A stretch of 9,341 nucleotides of DNA from Spirochaetaceae bacterium (GTDB lineage: Bacteria > Spirochaetota > Spirochaetia > Treponematales > Breznakiellaceae), in contig JAITKQ010000008.1 in NCBI GenBank assembly GCA_031278295.1, forward strand, positions 1 through 9,341, given 5' to 3'. A program made the translations under genes and the position numbers. Of this stretch, positions 1 to 6,447 are shown one piece after another (positions within the stretch are counted from its first letter, which is position 1; each line of letters opens with the position of its first letter). A model generated the notes under the pieces. It worked only from the letters and a program-made list of their open reading frames with translations. It was not told the origin of the DNA and did not search any database.

Positions 1-12
1 CGGCTTGCCGCT

Positions 13-39
13 GATTGGGGCGCCTGCGGCGCGCCAATC
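13..39. repeat. GC-rich inverted repeat (hairpin)
   Basis: Arms at 13-24 and 28-39 pair at 11 of 12 positions around a TGC loop. No T-run follows on either strand, so it is not a classical intrinsic terminator. It lies in the gene-free end of the window together with other hairpins and could belong to a mobile-element end or a structured RNA. Confidence 0.5.
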
Positions 40-95
40 ACGCGGTAGGAGGCAATGGTCTACTACCATTTTTCGTGAGTATTTACTAATTCTAA

Positions 96-124
96 CCGCC
101 CTAAAGGGCGGGGTATTAGACCCC
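96..124. repeat. Two overlapping hairpins
   Basis: CCGCCC at 96-101 pairs with GGGCGG at 106-111 across a TAAA loop. GGGGT at 110-114 pairs with ACCCC at 120-124 across ATTAG. The two stems share bases 110-111, so they compete at their junction. No terminator T-run follows. Structured ends of this kind are known from IS200/IS605-family elements, but that link is inference here. Confidence 0.45.
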
Positions 125-144
125 ACTGCGAATAAATTACCTAA

Positions 145-297
145 TGCCTCTGTCGCTTCCCGCATGTCGGATCTGCCACAGGCGCGGTAGGGATGGATGA
201 CCCGGTAGTCAAAGCTTCCACCAACAGCGGCAAGTCGCTATCGAAGCGAAGCTTCACGGCAGCCGGAAAAATCACCGAGGTTTGTGGCAGAAAATAA
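145..297 (+). pseudogene. Possible decayed TnpB-like C-terminal tail
   Basis: One plus-strand frame is open from 145 to a TAA at 295-297. From the ATG at 193 it reads MDDPVVKAS, then a Ser/Lys/Arg-rich stretch, for 34 residues. A short acidic DDP or DDR segment followed by a basic Ser/Lys-rich tail resembles the last residues of some IS200/IS605 OrfB (TnpB) transposases, after the zinc ribbon. No RuvC or zinc-finger residues are visible, and two stops (133-135 and 142-144) close the frame upstream. The stretch ends 28 nt from the convergent livH stop. It may be a chance ORF; confidence is low. Confidence 0.2.
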
Positions 298-325
298 CGC
301 AAAAACCTACAAGCGCGACAGGAGG

Positions 326-1219
326 CTAAACTTTGACGCGCTTTTGGGCGCCGAGGATGCCGGTAGGTTTAACAAGGAGGATGATAATAAGTATGGAAAA
401 AGATACGGCGTCGGCGTACTGTGACGAAACAAAACCCTTTGTCAGGGTTTCGGCGATTCCAAGCACTATGCCGCCCAACATGGCACCCGGTATCGAGCCT
501 ATGCCTCCCAGCACCGCCGCGACAAAGGCTTTAAGGCCGGGCATTATCCCCATGGTCGGGGAAATTTGCGGGTAAGCGAACGCAAACAGGATGCCGCCCG
601 CCGCCGCCAGCACGGAACCCAGCGCAAACGTGAACGAGATCGTATGGTCTACCGGTATACCCATCAGGCTTGACGCCTGCATATCGATCGAAACGGCGCG
701 CATCGCCTTGCCGCGTTTTGTGTACATTACTATGTAGTTAAGGCTTATCATCAGTAGGGCGGATACGACAATCACGATTATCTGTATGTTTGATATTGAA
801 ATATGCCCCAAATCTATGTTGTACGTGGCGGGACGCGGAAACTGGCGCGGATTTGGACCTATGAACGGCAGCACACGGGCGCCGTTTTCCAGGATCAACG
901 AGACCGCTATCGCCGTGATAAGCGAATTGAGGCGCGGCGCGGAACGGAGCGGCCTGTACGTCAGCCTTTCTATCGTCATGCCGAGCGCCGCGCAAAAAAG
1001 CATGGAAACCAGGAAGGCCAGTATTATTGACGGAGGGGAAACGCCCAGCTTTACCAGCACAAAATACCCGGCGTACGCGCCCGCCATCAGGATGTCGCCG
1101 TGGGCGAAATTTATCAGCAGCACGATGCCGTATACCATCGTGTAACCGAGCGCGATAAGCGCGTAAATGCTGCCCAGCGAAAGCCCGTTAATGAGTTGCT
1201 GCACAAAGATTAAAAACAT
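326..1219 (-). CDS. livH: Branched-chain amino-acid ABC transporter permease, LivH type
   Basis: This 297-residue integral membrane permease belongs to the LivH family, which pairs with LivM and the ATPases LivG/LivF to import leucine, isoleucine, valine or related solutes across the inner membrane. The N-terminus is typical (QQLINGLSLGSIYALIALGY), followed by NFAHGD at residues 37-42. TKRGKAMRA is at about 167-175, MGIPVD at 186-191, and the conserved glycine-rich GLKAFVAAVLGGIGSIPGA stretch begins at 228. Length and motifs look intact. It is the last gene of a three-gene operon, 10 nt after the P-II-like gene. No Shine-Dalgarno precedes its ATG (the gap reads AGTCAACAAA), so it may depend on re-initiation by ribosomes finishing the upstream gene. 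No livM, livG, livF or livK lies in the window. The true substrate could also be urea or an amide, as in close relatives. Confidence 0.93.
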   Translation of the reverse strand: MFLIFVQQLINGLSLGSIYALIALGYTMVYGIVLLINFAHGDILMAGAYAGYFVLVKLGVSPPSIILAFLVSMLFCAALGMTIERLTYRPLRSAPRLNSLITAIAVSLILENGARVLPFIGPNPRQFPRPATYNIDLGHISISNIQIIVIVVSALLMISLNYIVMYTKRGKAMRAVSIDMQASSLMGIPVDHTISFTFALGSVLAAAGGILFAFAYPQISPTMGIMPGLKAFVAAVLGGIGSIPGAMLGGIVLGIAETLTKGFVSSQYADAVSFSILIIILLVKPTGILGAQKRVKV

Positions 1220-1229
1220 TTTGTTGACT

Positions 1230-1940
1230 CTAACGCAGTTCTATACCGGTGATGTTGCCGGCCGGAACGGAAAAAATGATTCCTTCCGCTTTGGAACTTA
1301 AGCCGTGCGATTTACCGACCGCTTCCATGATGGGCAGCTTCTTTTCCCGCGTGGTAAGGATCAGGATAATTTCCTTCTCGTTCTGTACGGAGATGCCGAA
1401 TATCTTTGCCGGCCCCGTCTTTATCAACCCGCGGGCGCTGATAACCGTACCGCCGCCCGCTCCGGCCTCACGCGCAACCGTCATAAATTCGTCGCTGTAA
1501 CCCTGATTCAGAATCGTGATTATAAGGTCATACTTTCTTTCCATCTTTCTTCTTTCCTTTCCGTGATAGCCGCCCTGTACAGACGTCTCAGATTCCGCCG
1601 CATCCTTGTTCAAGGAACCCAGCACCGGGTTGTTTACCGCTGAAAGCGGCACCGAAAAAGCAATCCCGGCGCCGGGATGGTTCAGGCCCAACTTTTGCCC
1701 CACCTCCCGCATCAGGGCGGGCACCGTCAAATCCTGTTCCAAGGATAGTATGACAGCCTTGTCGGACGAGCCTATCCCCAGTATATCAAGTATCTCGGAA
1801 CTTGCCGTCCCCCGCCCCCTGCACACATAATGATAGCGTAGGCCGCTTTGGCTGAATATGGAGCTGACCGTCTTTATATTCCTCCAGTCAACGATAAAAA
1901 TCGCCAGTGTTAAAAGTGGAAAATCCTGTGCATCGTCCAT
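1230..1940 (-). CDS. Tandem two-domain P-II-like (GlnB-like) protein
   Basis: This 236-residue soluble protein carries two copies of a P-II-like ferredoxin fold. Domain 1 (about 8-101) and domain 2 (about 136-236) align with each other: RG...ILGI or RG...IFGI, then a hydrophobic strand, a helix with EVGQKLGL or AVGKSHGL, and the closing strand GIAFSVP or GIIFSVP. A charged linker (about 105-135, KERRKMERK) joins them. Ordinary P-II proteins are about 112 residues with one domain per chain. The canonical B-loop nucleotide signature (TGxxGDGKI) and the uridylylated T-loop tyrosine are not visible, so standard ATP/2-oxoglutarate sensing cannot be assumed. The ATG directly follows the TAA of the DUF1538 gene with no gap. 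A GGAGGT site at 1951-1956 lies 10 nt upstream. Context suggests it regulates the DUF1538 membrane protein, as P-II proteins do for transporters such as AmtB. Confidence 0.82.
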   Translation of the reverse strand: MDDAQDFPLLTLAIFIVDWRNIKTVSSIFSQSGLRYHYVCRGRGTASSEILDILGIGSSDKAVILSLEQDLTVPALMREVGQKLGLNHPGAGIAFSVPLSAVNNPVLGSLNKDAAESETSVQGGYHGKERRKMERKYDLIITILNQGYSDEFMTVAREAGAGGGTVISARGLIKTGPAKIFGISVQNEKEIILILTTREKKLPIMEAVGKSHGLSSKAEGIIFSVPAGNITGIELR

Positions 1941-3470
1941 TTAGTAGTTTACCTCCGGATAAACAATGATTCTTCCGACCTCTTCCGGACTCATCACGCC
2001 AAGGCCCGCCGCGAGCTTCTTTAGCCTGATGTTGTACACCAGACCCATGGACTGAATCACGATCAGGGGGGCAAGCGCTACAAGAGCCACAACGCCAAAT
2101 GCTTCCGTCATCATATCGCCGCCTGAACCTTGGCAGACGCCCATCGCGAGCGGCAGCAGAAAAGTTGACGTGAGCGGGCCGGAACAGACGCCGCCTGAGT
2201 CAAACGCTATCCCGACAAAAATACGCGGCACGAAAAAAGTCATCGTCAGCGCTATAAGATAACCGGGTATCAGTATCCACATCAGCGGAATACCCAGCAG
2301 GATACGCGACATTGTTATGGCAAGGGCCGAAGCCATCCCGATCGCGAGCGAACGGGCCATCGTCTTTTGCGGTATCGCGCCGGAAGATATGTCTTCAACC
2401 TGCTTGTTCAGCACGTGAACGGCGGGTTCCGCCATCACGATAAAATAGCCCACCAGCATGCCCAGCGGTATCAGCACCCAGCGTAGCGAAGAATCCGCCA
2501 TCTCGGAGCCCAGCAACAGGCCCACAGGGATGAAGCCTACGTTTACACCGGTAAGAAAGACCAGTAAGCCTACCAACGTGTAGAAAAAGCCCATCCCGAT
2601 ACGTTTAAGCTGGTGTTTCTTGTAACGGTGGGAGATAAGCTGAAAAACTACGAAAAAAAACACGAGCGCGGCAAGCGCCTTGATCACGTCTTCCGCATAG
2701 TGCGGAAGCTCCCGGAGAAAGCTTTTTACGACATCCCGCGAGGTAACAACATCCGGAACCGTATGCGTCCCGACATCCGCGCCGGACGGGTTGAATACTA
2801 TGCCGAGTAGCATCACGGCCATGATCGGGCCGACGCTGCAAAGCGAAACCAACCCGAAACTGTCATCCTGGGACCCTTTGTCGCCCCGTATCGACACGAC
2901 GCCCACTCCCATTGCCAGTATAAAGGGTACCGTTATCGGGCCTGTCGTTACGCCGCCGGAATCAAAGGCCACGGGTATAAAATTCTCCGGCGTAAAGCAG
3001 GCGAGCACGAATGTTGCTATGTACGAAATTATCAGGAGTACCGCCAGTTGTATTTTGAACAGTATGCGGAGAACCGCCATTACCAGAAACAGGCCCACGC
3101 CTATCCCGACCGTTAAAATCAGCACTATGGAGGGGTTTATGGACGGTACCTGCCGGGCCAATACCTGCAAGTCCGGTTCGGCAACCGTTATGACCAGACC
3201 CATCATAAAACTTACCGCTATGATCAGTATAAGATTCGGGGTTTTTGTAAGCTGAATCCCGATGCCTTCCCCCATGGGCATCATCGCCATGTCCGCACCC
3301 ATGGTAAAAAAACCCATCCCTATCACAAGCAGTACCGCGCCCATCAAAAACATCAGTATATTCCCGGCAGGTATCGGCACAAACACTACGCTTGCAAGCA
3401 GCACGATTACCGTTATGGGAAACACGGACGAAAAAGCTTCCGTTATTTTCTCATAAAGTATTTTGTTCAT
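1941..3470 (-). CDS. DUF1538 family membrane protein (putative transporter)
   Basis: This 509-residue polytopic membrane protein is built as an internal duplication. Half 1 (about 15-228) and half 2 (about 285-480) each contain GMGFF, an AEP motif followed by VLxxQV (97-108 and 347-357), and AFDSGGVxxGPxT (168-180 and 422-434). The strongly hydrophobic segments, each broken by these polar motifs, resemble paired re-entrant or pore-lining elements of inverted-repeat transporters. I assign it to DUF1538 (PF07556) by these motifs and length; its substrate is not known to me. A soluble stretch at about 229-262 separates the halves. It heads the operon with the P-II-like gene at zero spacing (TAA then ATG) and livH third. 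The ATG at 3468-3470 has no Shine-Dalgarno but a -10-like TATGAT six bases upstream, which suggests a leaderless start. Confidence 0.88.
   Translation of the reverse strand: MNKILYEKITEAFSSVFPITVIVLLASVVFVPIPAGNILMFLMGAVLLVIGMGFFTMGADMAMMPMGEGIGIQLTKTPNLILIIAVSFMMGLVITVAEPDLQVLARQVPSINPSIVLILTVGIGVGLFLVMAVLRILFKIQLAVLLIISYIATFVLACFTPENFIPVAFDSGGVTTGPITVPFILAMGVGVVSIRGDKGSQDDSFGLVSLCSVGPIMAVMLLGIVFNPSGADVGTHTVPDVVTSRDVVKSFLRELPHYAEDVIKALAALVFFFVVFQLISHRYKKHQLKRIGMGFFYTLVGLLVFLTGVNVGFIPVGLLLGSEMADSSLRWVLIPLGMLVGYFIVMAEPAVHVLNKQVEDISSGAIPQKTMARSLAIGMASALAITMSRILLGIPLMWILIPGYLIALTMTFFVPRIFVGIAFDSGGVCSGPLTSTFLLPLAMGVCQGSGGDMMTEAFGVVALVALAPLIVIQSMGLVYNIRLKKLAAGLGVMSPEEVGRIIVYPEVNY
1951..1956 (-). 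promoter_or_regulatory. Ribosome binding site of the P-II-like gene
   Basis: GGAGGT lies inside the last codons of the DUF1538 gene, 10 nt before the ATG at 1938-1940. It supports this start and independent initiation despite the zero-gap TAA-ATG junction. Confidence 0.7.
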
Positions 3471-3476
3471 TGTTTA

Positions 3477-3508
3477 ATCATAGTAAAAAATATACCCCGC
3501 TTTGTTAA
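3477..3508 (-). promoter_or_regulatory. Candidate promoter of the DUF1538/P-II/livH operon
   Basis: TTAACA (3503-3508, 5/6 match to the -35 consensus) lies 17 bp from TACTAT (3480-3485, 4/6) and 20 bp from TATGAT (3477-3482, 5/6). TATGAT ends six bases before the DUF1538 ATG, which would place the transcription start on or next to the start codon. No Shine-Dalgarno is present in this gap. It is a consensus match read by eye only. Confidence 0.4.
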
Positions 3509-3535
3509 CCCGGCCCGCTACGCGCCCGCCAGCAG

Positions 3536-3778
3536 GCCCGCCAGCGGGCCCCACATCCGCCCCGCCAGCGGGTTTAAAGTCCGCTACGCGGTAGCGTCCC
3601 GAAGGCGGGCTTCGGGTTCTGCCCTCAGGTCCGAAAAAGGCGATAGGCATACGCGGCTGTAGGCGGCGGGTGGTTTGATGTTTCAGGGAACAGATTCAGG
3701 TGATTTGGGCGCATTTCCAGCCCTGCCGGAAACCGGGCTTTGCGGGGTTCCGCAAGGCAAGCCCCTTGGGTTGCCCCT
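3536..3778. repeat. Composite repeat, copy A
   Basis: Ordered blocks: a 25-bp block (3536-3560), a 24-bp unit (3564-3587) running into the palindrome CGCTAC-GCG-GTAGCG (3582-3596), a 47-bp block (3639-3685) and a 54-bp block (3725-3778). The 54-bp block contains the hairpin TTGCGG-GGTT-CCGCAA. All four blocks recur without mismatch in copy B. Confidence 0.85.
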
Positions 3779-3972
3779 ACATTCGCTACACGCCCGCCAG
3801 CGGGCCCCACATCCGCTACGCCAGCGGGTTTAAAGTCCGCTACCCGCCAGCGGGTTTAAAGTCCGCTACGCGGTAGCGTCCCGAAGGCGGGTTTTACGCC
3901 GTGCCCTCGGGTCCGAAAGGGGCGATAGGCATACGCGGCTGTAGGCGGCGGGTGGTTTGATGTTTCATGAAC

Positions 3973-4040
3973 CGCGAATGGGCGCGAATGAATACGAATA
4001 GCGCGAATATTATTAGCGGTAATTCGCGTTCATTAGCGGT
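3973..4040. repeat. Phased CGAAT motif cluster
   Basis: CGAAT occurs at 3975, 3985, 3995 and 4004 (spacings 10, 10 and 9), mostly within CGCGAAT. It is followed by TTAGCGGT at 4013-4020 and 4033-4040 and by the inverted form ATTCGCG at 4022-4028. The cluster lies inside the 94-bp extra segment of copy B. The roughly helical period could mean a protein-binding array or a small dispersed repeat; its function is unknown. Confidence 0.6.
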
Positions 4041-4086
4041 CAAAAGACGGCTGTTGCGAGGGGTGATTTGATGTTTTTGGGCGCAT

Positions 4087-4107
4087 TTCCGGCACTTCGT
4101 GCCGGAA
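4087..4107. repeat. 9-bp stem hairpin
   Basis: TTCCGGCAC (4087-4095) pairs with GTGCCGGAA (4099-4107) around TTC. In copy A the equivalent position is disrupted (CATTTCCAGCCCTGCCGG). It lies about 170 bp downstream of the DUF4954 stop. No T-run follows on the minus strand, so a terminator role is uncertain. Confidence 0.5.
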
Positions 4108-4225
4108 ACCGGGCTTTGCGGGGTTCCGCAAGGCAAGCCCCTTGGGTTGCCCCTCCATTCCCTACGCTTCGCGCCCCTCCAATCCCCGCGTTTCGTACAC
4201 GACGGCTTTTTCGCCAATGATAGAC

Positions 4226-4245
4226 CGGTAAATGTAAAATTACCG
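4226..4245 (-). terminator. Weak hairpin after the DUF4954 gene
   Basis: CGGTAA (4226-4231) pairs with TTACCG (4240-4245) across 8 nt, 33 bp past the stop of the DUF4954 gene. It lacks a strong GC stem and a clean T-run, so it is only the best local candidate for transcript end. Confidence 0.2.
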
Positions 4246-4278
4246 TTTGCGTGATCAGCTCTCTCCGTGGGCCTCAAG

Positions 4279-6447
4279 TTAATCAGTGTTGCGCCAGTCG
4301 GTTTTCGCTACAGTAAAGACCCGCACAACCGTAAGCCGCCCCGCAAACAGCTGGCCTTCTTTTTTAACATGGGCCAGCAGCGGGTCGTCATCGATTCCGC
4401 CCAGAACAGCGTCCCGTTCGGCGACGCTGTTGTACGTTATGTGGCGAAACGGGTTGGTATAGTCTTTTTTCTTTGTAAAATAAACCTGTTCCTCGACATA
4501 GCGCTGGATACGCGCCGCCTCGTTAAGGAAGGCCGCCCAGTCCTGCCGCGTGATTGAAGCGTGGCCATTTAGCAGGCGGAGTACCTGTAGCGCGTTCAGC
4601 GCCTTGTCCAGCGGGTATTCGGACAGCAGGCGTCTATATTCGGCGTGTAGCGCCTCCCATGAGCAGAGGACTCCGTTCCGTACCGCCTCCCGCAGCGCCT
4701 CCGCCTTGTCATGCGGGACAAGCTGCCCCCCAAGATTCTCCCACTTGAAAGACAGGTTTTCGCTGTGCGCCGCGTTAAAGCCTTCAAAATTAAAATCTTC
4801 CCGTTCAAAAAAATAATTGACAAGCGTTTTTACCGCATAGTACACCAGCATATCACGGTAAGCCGCCATGCCGCGGCGCGCTTTTACCACTATCACGGGT
4901 AGGTCGGAACATTCAAAGACCTTGTTCGACACAAAAATTTTATCATCTCTATCAATGCAAGCGCTCCGCTCTTGCAGCCACGCAAGCGCCTCTATGATTT
5001 CCCCCACCGTATCGGGCGCAAGGTAGTCGGTTTCAAAGTGCTGCGCGACAAAAACCCTCTTGTCGCGCATACGGGTTTTCCAGGAATTACGTTCAAGCGC
5101 GTACAGGTTATACTCCCACCAGTATGCCGGCAACAGTACGCGCATAGTATTTTCACTGTTGTTGGCAAGCATACAGAACGGCAGCGAGATATTGAGTTCA
5201 AACGGGTAATTTCCCTTCGCAATCATCGTAAAGGCGGCAAAGCGTGAATTATGTTTCAGCGCACTGGACAGGCCGGGCCAGAAACCGCGGCCCGCGATAA
5301 TTTCACCATCTTTTCCCCTGCTGTTGTGATTCGAGCCGACGGTGGAGCCCGCCGCCATGTTCGACTGTCCCATCAGCATGGACGCTATCAGGAATGAATT
5401 GTTGTGGTGCTGTTCGTGCGCCGGAAATACAAGGTTGTTCAGCACCTCACAGCACGATATGGTCGAATTATCGCCGAGTATGGAATGTATCAGACGGGCG
5501 CCGTACTTGAGGCTACAGTTATTGCCCAGCACGAAGCGTACCGCCTTGCTTCCGTAAAATACATGACATCCGTAGCCGACGATTCCATTTACCAGTTCTA
5601 CCCCTTCTCCGATCTGCGTCGGTTCGTTTTGATCCGACTTTATCGTGATGTTTTTTAATTTGTTAGCGCCCTTTATGTACGCGCAGTCGCCGACGCGCAC
5701 ATCCTTCAGCGTTTTGCTGTGTTTGATCGTCGCTCCGTGCCCGATTTCCCCGTAATATCCGCGTCTTGAGTCAACCGAATTCTGTGTGATCCGTTTGAAC
5801 GCGGCCATCAGTTCCGCATCGTCACGTTTTGTTACCCAAAGGTAAGCATCCGCGCATATCATGCCGGCAAACGGCAGTACGCCGCGTCCGCCGCATTCGT
5901 TGACAGGTTCTATCCAAACACGTACATCCTCCTCCTCGCCGTCCTTCACTATGCCTTCGCCGAATTTGGAATGGTTTGTCGTGTCCATTTCGTTTATGGA
6001 CGAAAGTATAACGCCATCCCCTATTATGTAGTGCGAGATGTAGGCGCAGTCGTTCACCGCGCAGTTGTCCCCTATATCGCACGAGATGATTCTGCTCCGC
6101 ATGATGCCGCAGGGCACGGTATAGTCGTGGTAGCGCAGGACTCCGCCGGCGCACGAGCCTATCCGGACACGGCCGGCAAAAAAACTGTCCATGATGTACC
6201 TAGGGTCAAAACGATTGCTTACAAAAACATCGTCCCAATGAGCGCATATATTTCTGTTCTTTACCAGCGCCTCGATTTCAGCCGCTTCAAGATGACGGTA
6301 ATGCCCCTGTCCACGCCCGCCCTTTGGAGCGTACAGCGCGTCAAGCTGCTTGTCCCGCAAATAGTACTCATCGTTGCCCTTCCGCAAAAAATTTCCGTCA
6401 ATAAAATCATATCCGTACCGTTCGTCCGATTTGATATATGCTGTCAT
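4279..6447 (-). CDS. DUF4954 family protein with left-handed beta-helix domain
   Basis: This is a 722-residue, apparently cytosolic protein of unknown function. Residues about 92-160 and 232-375 contain hexapeptide-like repeats of short hydrophobic-Gly turns (IGDNCAVND, IGDGVILSS, IGHGATIKH, VGDCAYIKG, IGEGVEL, LGNNCSLKYG, LGDNSTISC). This is the left-handed beta-helix pattern of acyltransferases and sugar-nucleotide pyrophosphorylase tails. The C-terminal half (about 440-722) is mixed helical with aromatic and charged residues. I assign DUF4954 (PF16314) from memory of length and pattern. The start at 6445-6447 is chosen over an in-frame ATG 15 codons upstream because GGAGG at 6452-6456 lies 4 nt before it. 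This start overlaps the eamA stop as ATGA, implying translational coupling. A role in sugar or lipid modification is conceivable but unproven. Confidence 0.85.
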   Translation of the reverse strand: MTAYIKSDERYGYDFIDGNFLRKGNDEYYLRDKQLDALYAPKGGRGQGHYRHLEAAEIEALVKNRNICAHWDDVFVSNRFDPRYIMDSFFAGRVRIGSCAGGVLRYHDYTVPCGIMRSRIISCDIGDNCAVNDCAYISHYIIGDGVILSSINEMDTTNHSKFGEGIVKDGEEEDVRVWIEPVNECGGRGVLPFAGMICADAYLWVTKRDDAELMAAFKRITQNSVDSRRGYYGEIGHGATIKHSKTLKDVRVGDCAYIKGANKLKNITIKSDQNEPTQIGEGVELVNGIVGYGCHVFYGSKAVRFVLGNNCSLKYGARLIHSILGDNSTISCCEVLNNLVFPAHEQHHNNSFLIASMLMGQSNMAAGSTVGSNHNSRGKDGEIIAGRGFWPGLSSALKHNSRFAAFTMIAKGNYPFELNISLPFCMLANNSENTMRVLLPAYWWEYNLYALERNSWKTRMRDKRVFVAQHFETDYLAPDTVGEIIEALAWLQERSACIDRDDKIFVSNKVFECSDLPVIVVKARRGMAAYRDMLVYYAVKTLVNYFFEREDFNFEGFNAAHSENLSFKWENLGGQLVPHDKAEALREAVRNGVLCSWEALHAEYRRLLSEYPLDKALNALQVLRLLNGHASITRQDWAAFLNEAARIQRYVEEQVYFTKKKDYTNPFRHITYNSVAERDAVLGGIDDDPLLAHVKKEGQLFAGRLTVVRVFTVAKTDWRNTD

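Larger units (their letters stand above)
1..325. other. Gene-poor, hairpin-rich window end
   Basis: No convincing intact gene is seen. A 61-codon plus-strand frame (5-190) has no recognisable family, and its start lies at the window edge. Besides the hairpins at 13-39 and 96-124, there is a 5-bp stem at 243-247/251-255 (GAAGC, GCTTC, loop GAA). The start of livM, the usual next gene after livH, is not found on the minus strand here. Confidence 0.5.
3792..4154. repeat. Composite repeat, copy B, expanded
   Basis: The blocks follow the same order as copy A: 25 bp (3792-3816), the 24-bp unit twice in tandem with a 26-bp period (3820-3843, 3846-3869), the palindrome (3864-3878), 47 bp (3921-3967) and 54 bp (4101-4154). 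Offsets to copy A step from 256 to 282 to 376, so copy B differs by one extra 26-bp unit and a net 94-bp insertion between the 47- and 54-bp blocks. Confidence 0.85.
3471..4278. other. 808-bp gene-free, repeat-rich intergenic region
   Basis: This region separates the starts of the livH operon from the end of the DUF4954 gene. Most of it (3523-4154) is a duplicated composite repeat, annotated in parts below. The minus-strand frames at 3625-3810 and 3894-4277 both run through the same 54-bp repeat but in different reading frames, which argues against coding. From 4155 to 4278 there is only a weak hairpin at 4226-4245. Confidence 0.75.

Noticed and set aside
5..190. 61-codon plus-strand ORF at the window start
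   Set aside because: It reads through both hairpins, has no recognisable family and its start lies at the window edge; coding is not supported.
786..1145. 119-codon plus-strand ORF opposite livH
   Set aside because: It is antisense to a clearly conserved LivH sequence and has no family resemblance, so it is a shadow frame.
3536..4154. CRISPR array
   Set aside because: Repeats are of unequal size, occur only two or three times and lack regular unique spacers; no cas gene is present.
3894..4277. 127-codon minus-strand ORF in the repeat region
   Set aside because: It runs through the duplicated 54- and 47-bp blocks, which the 61-codon frame at 3625-3810 reads in another frame. It has no recognisable domain and its composition follows the repeats.
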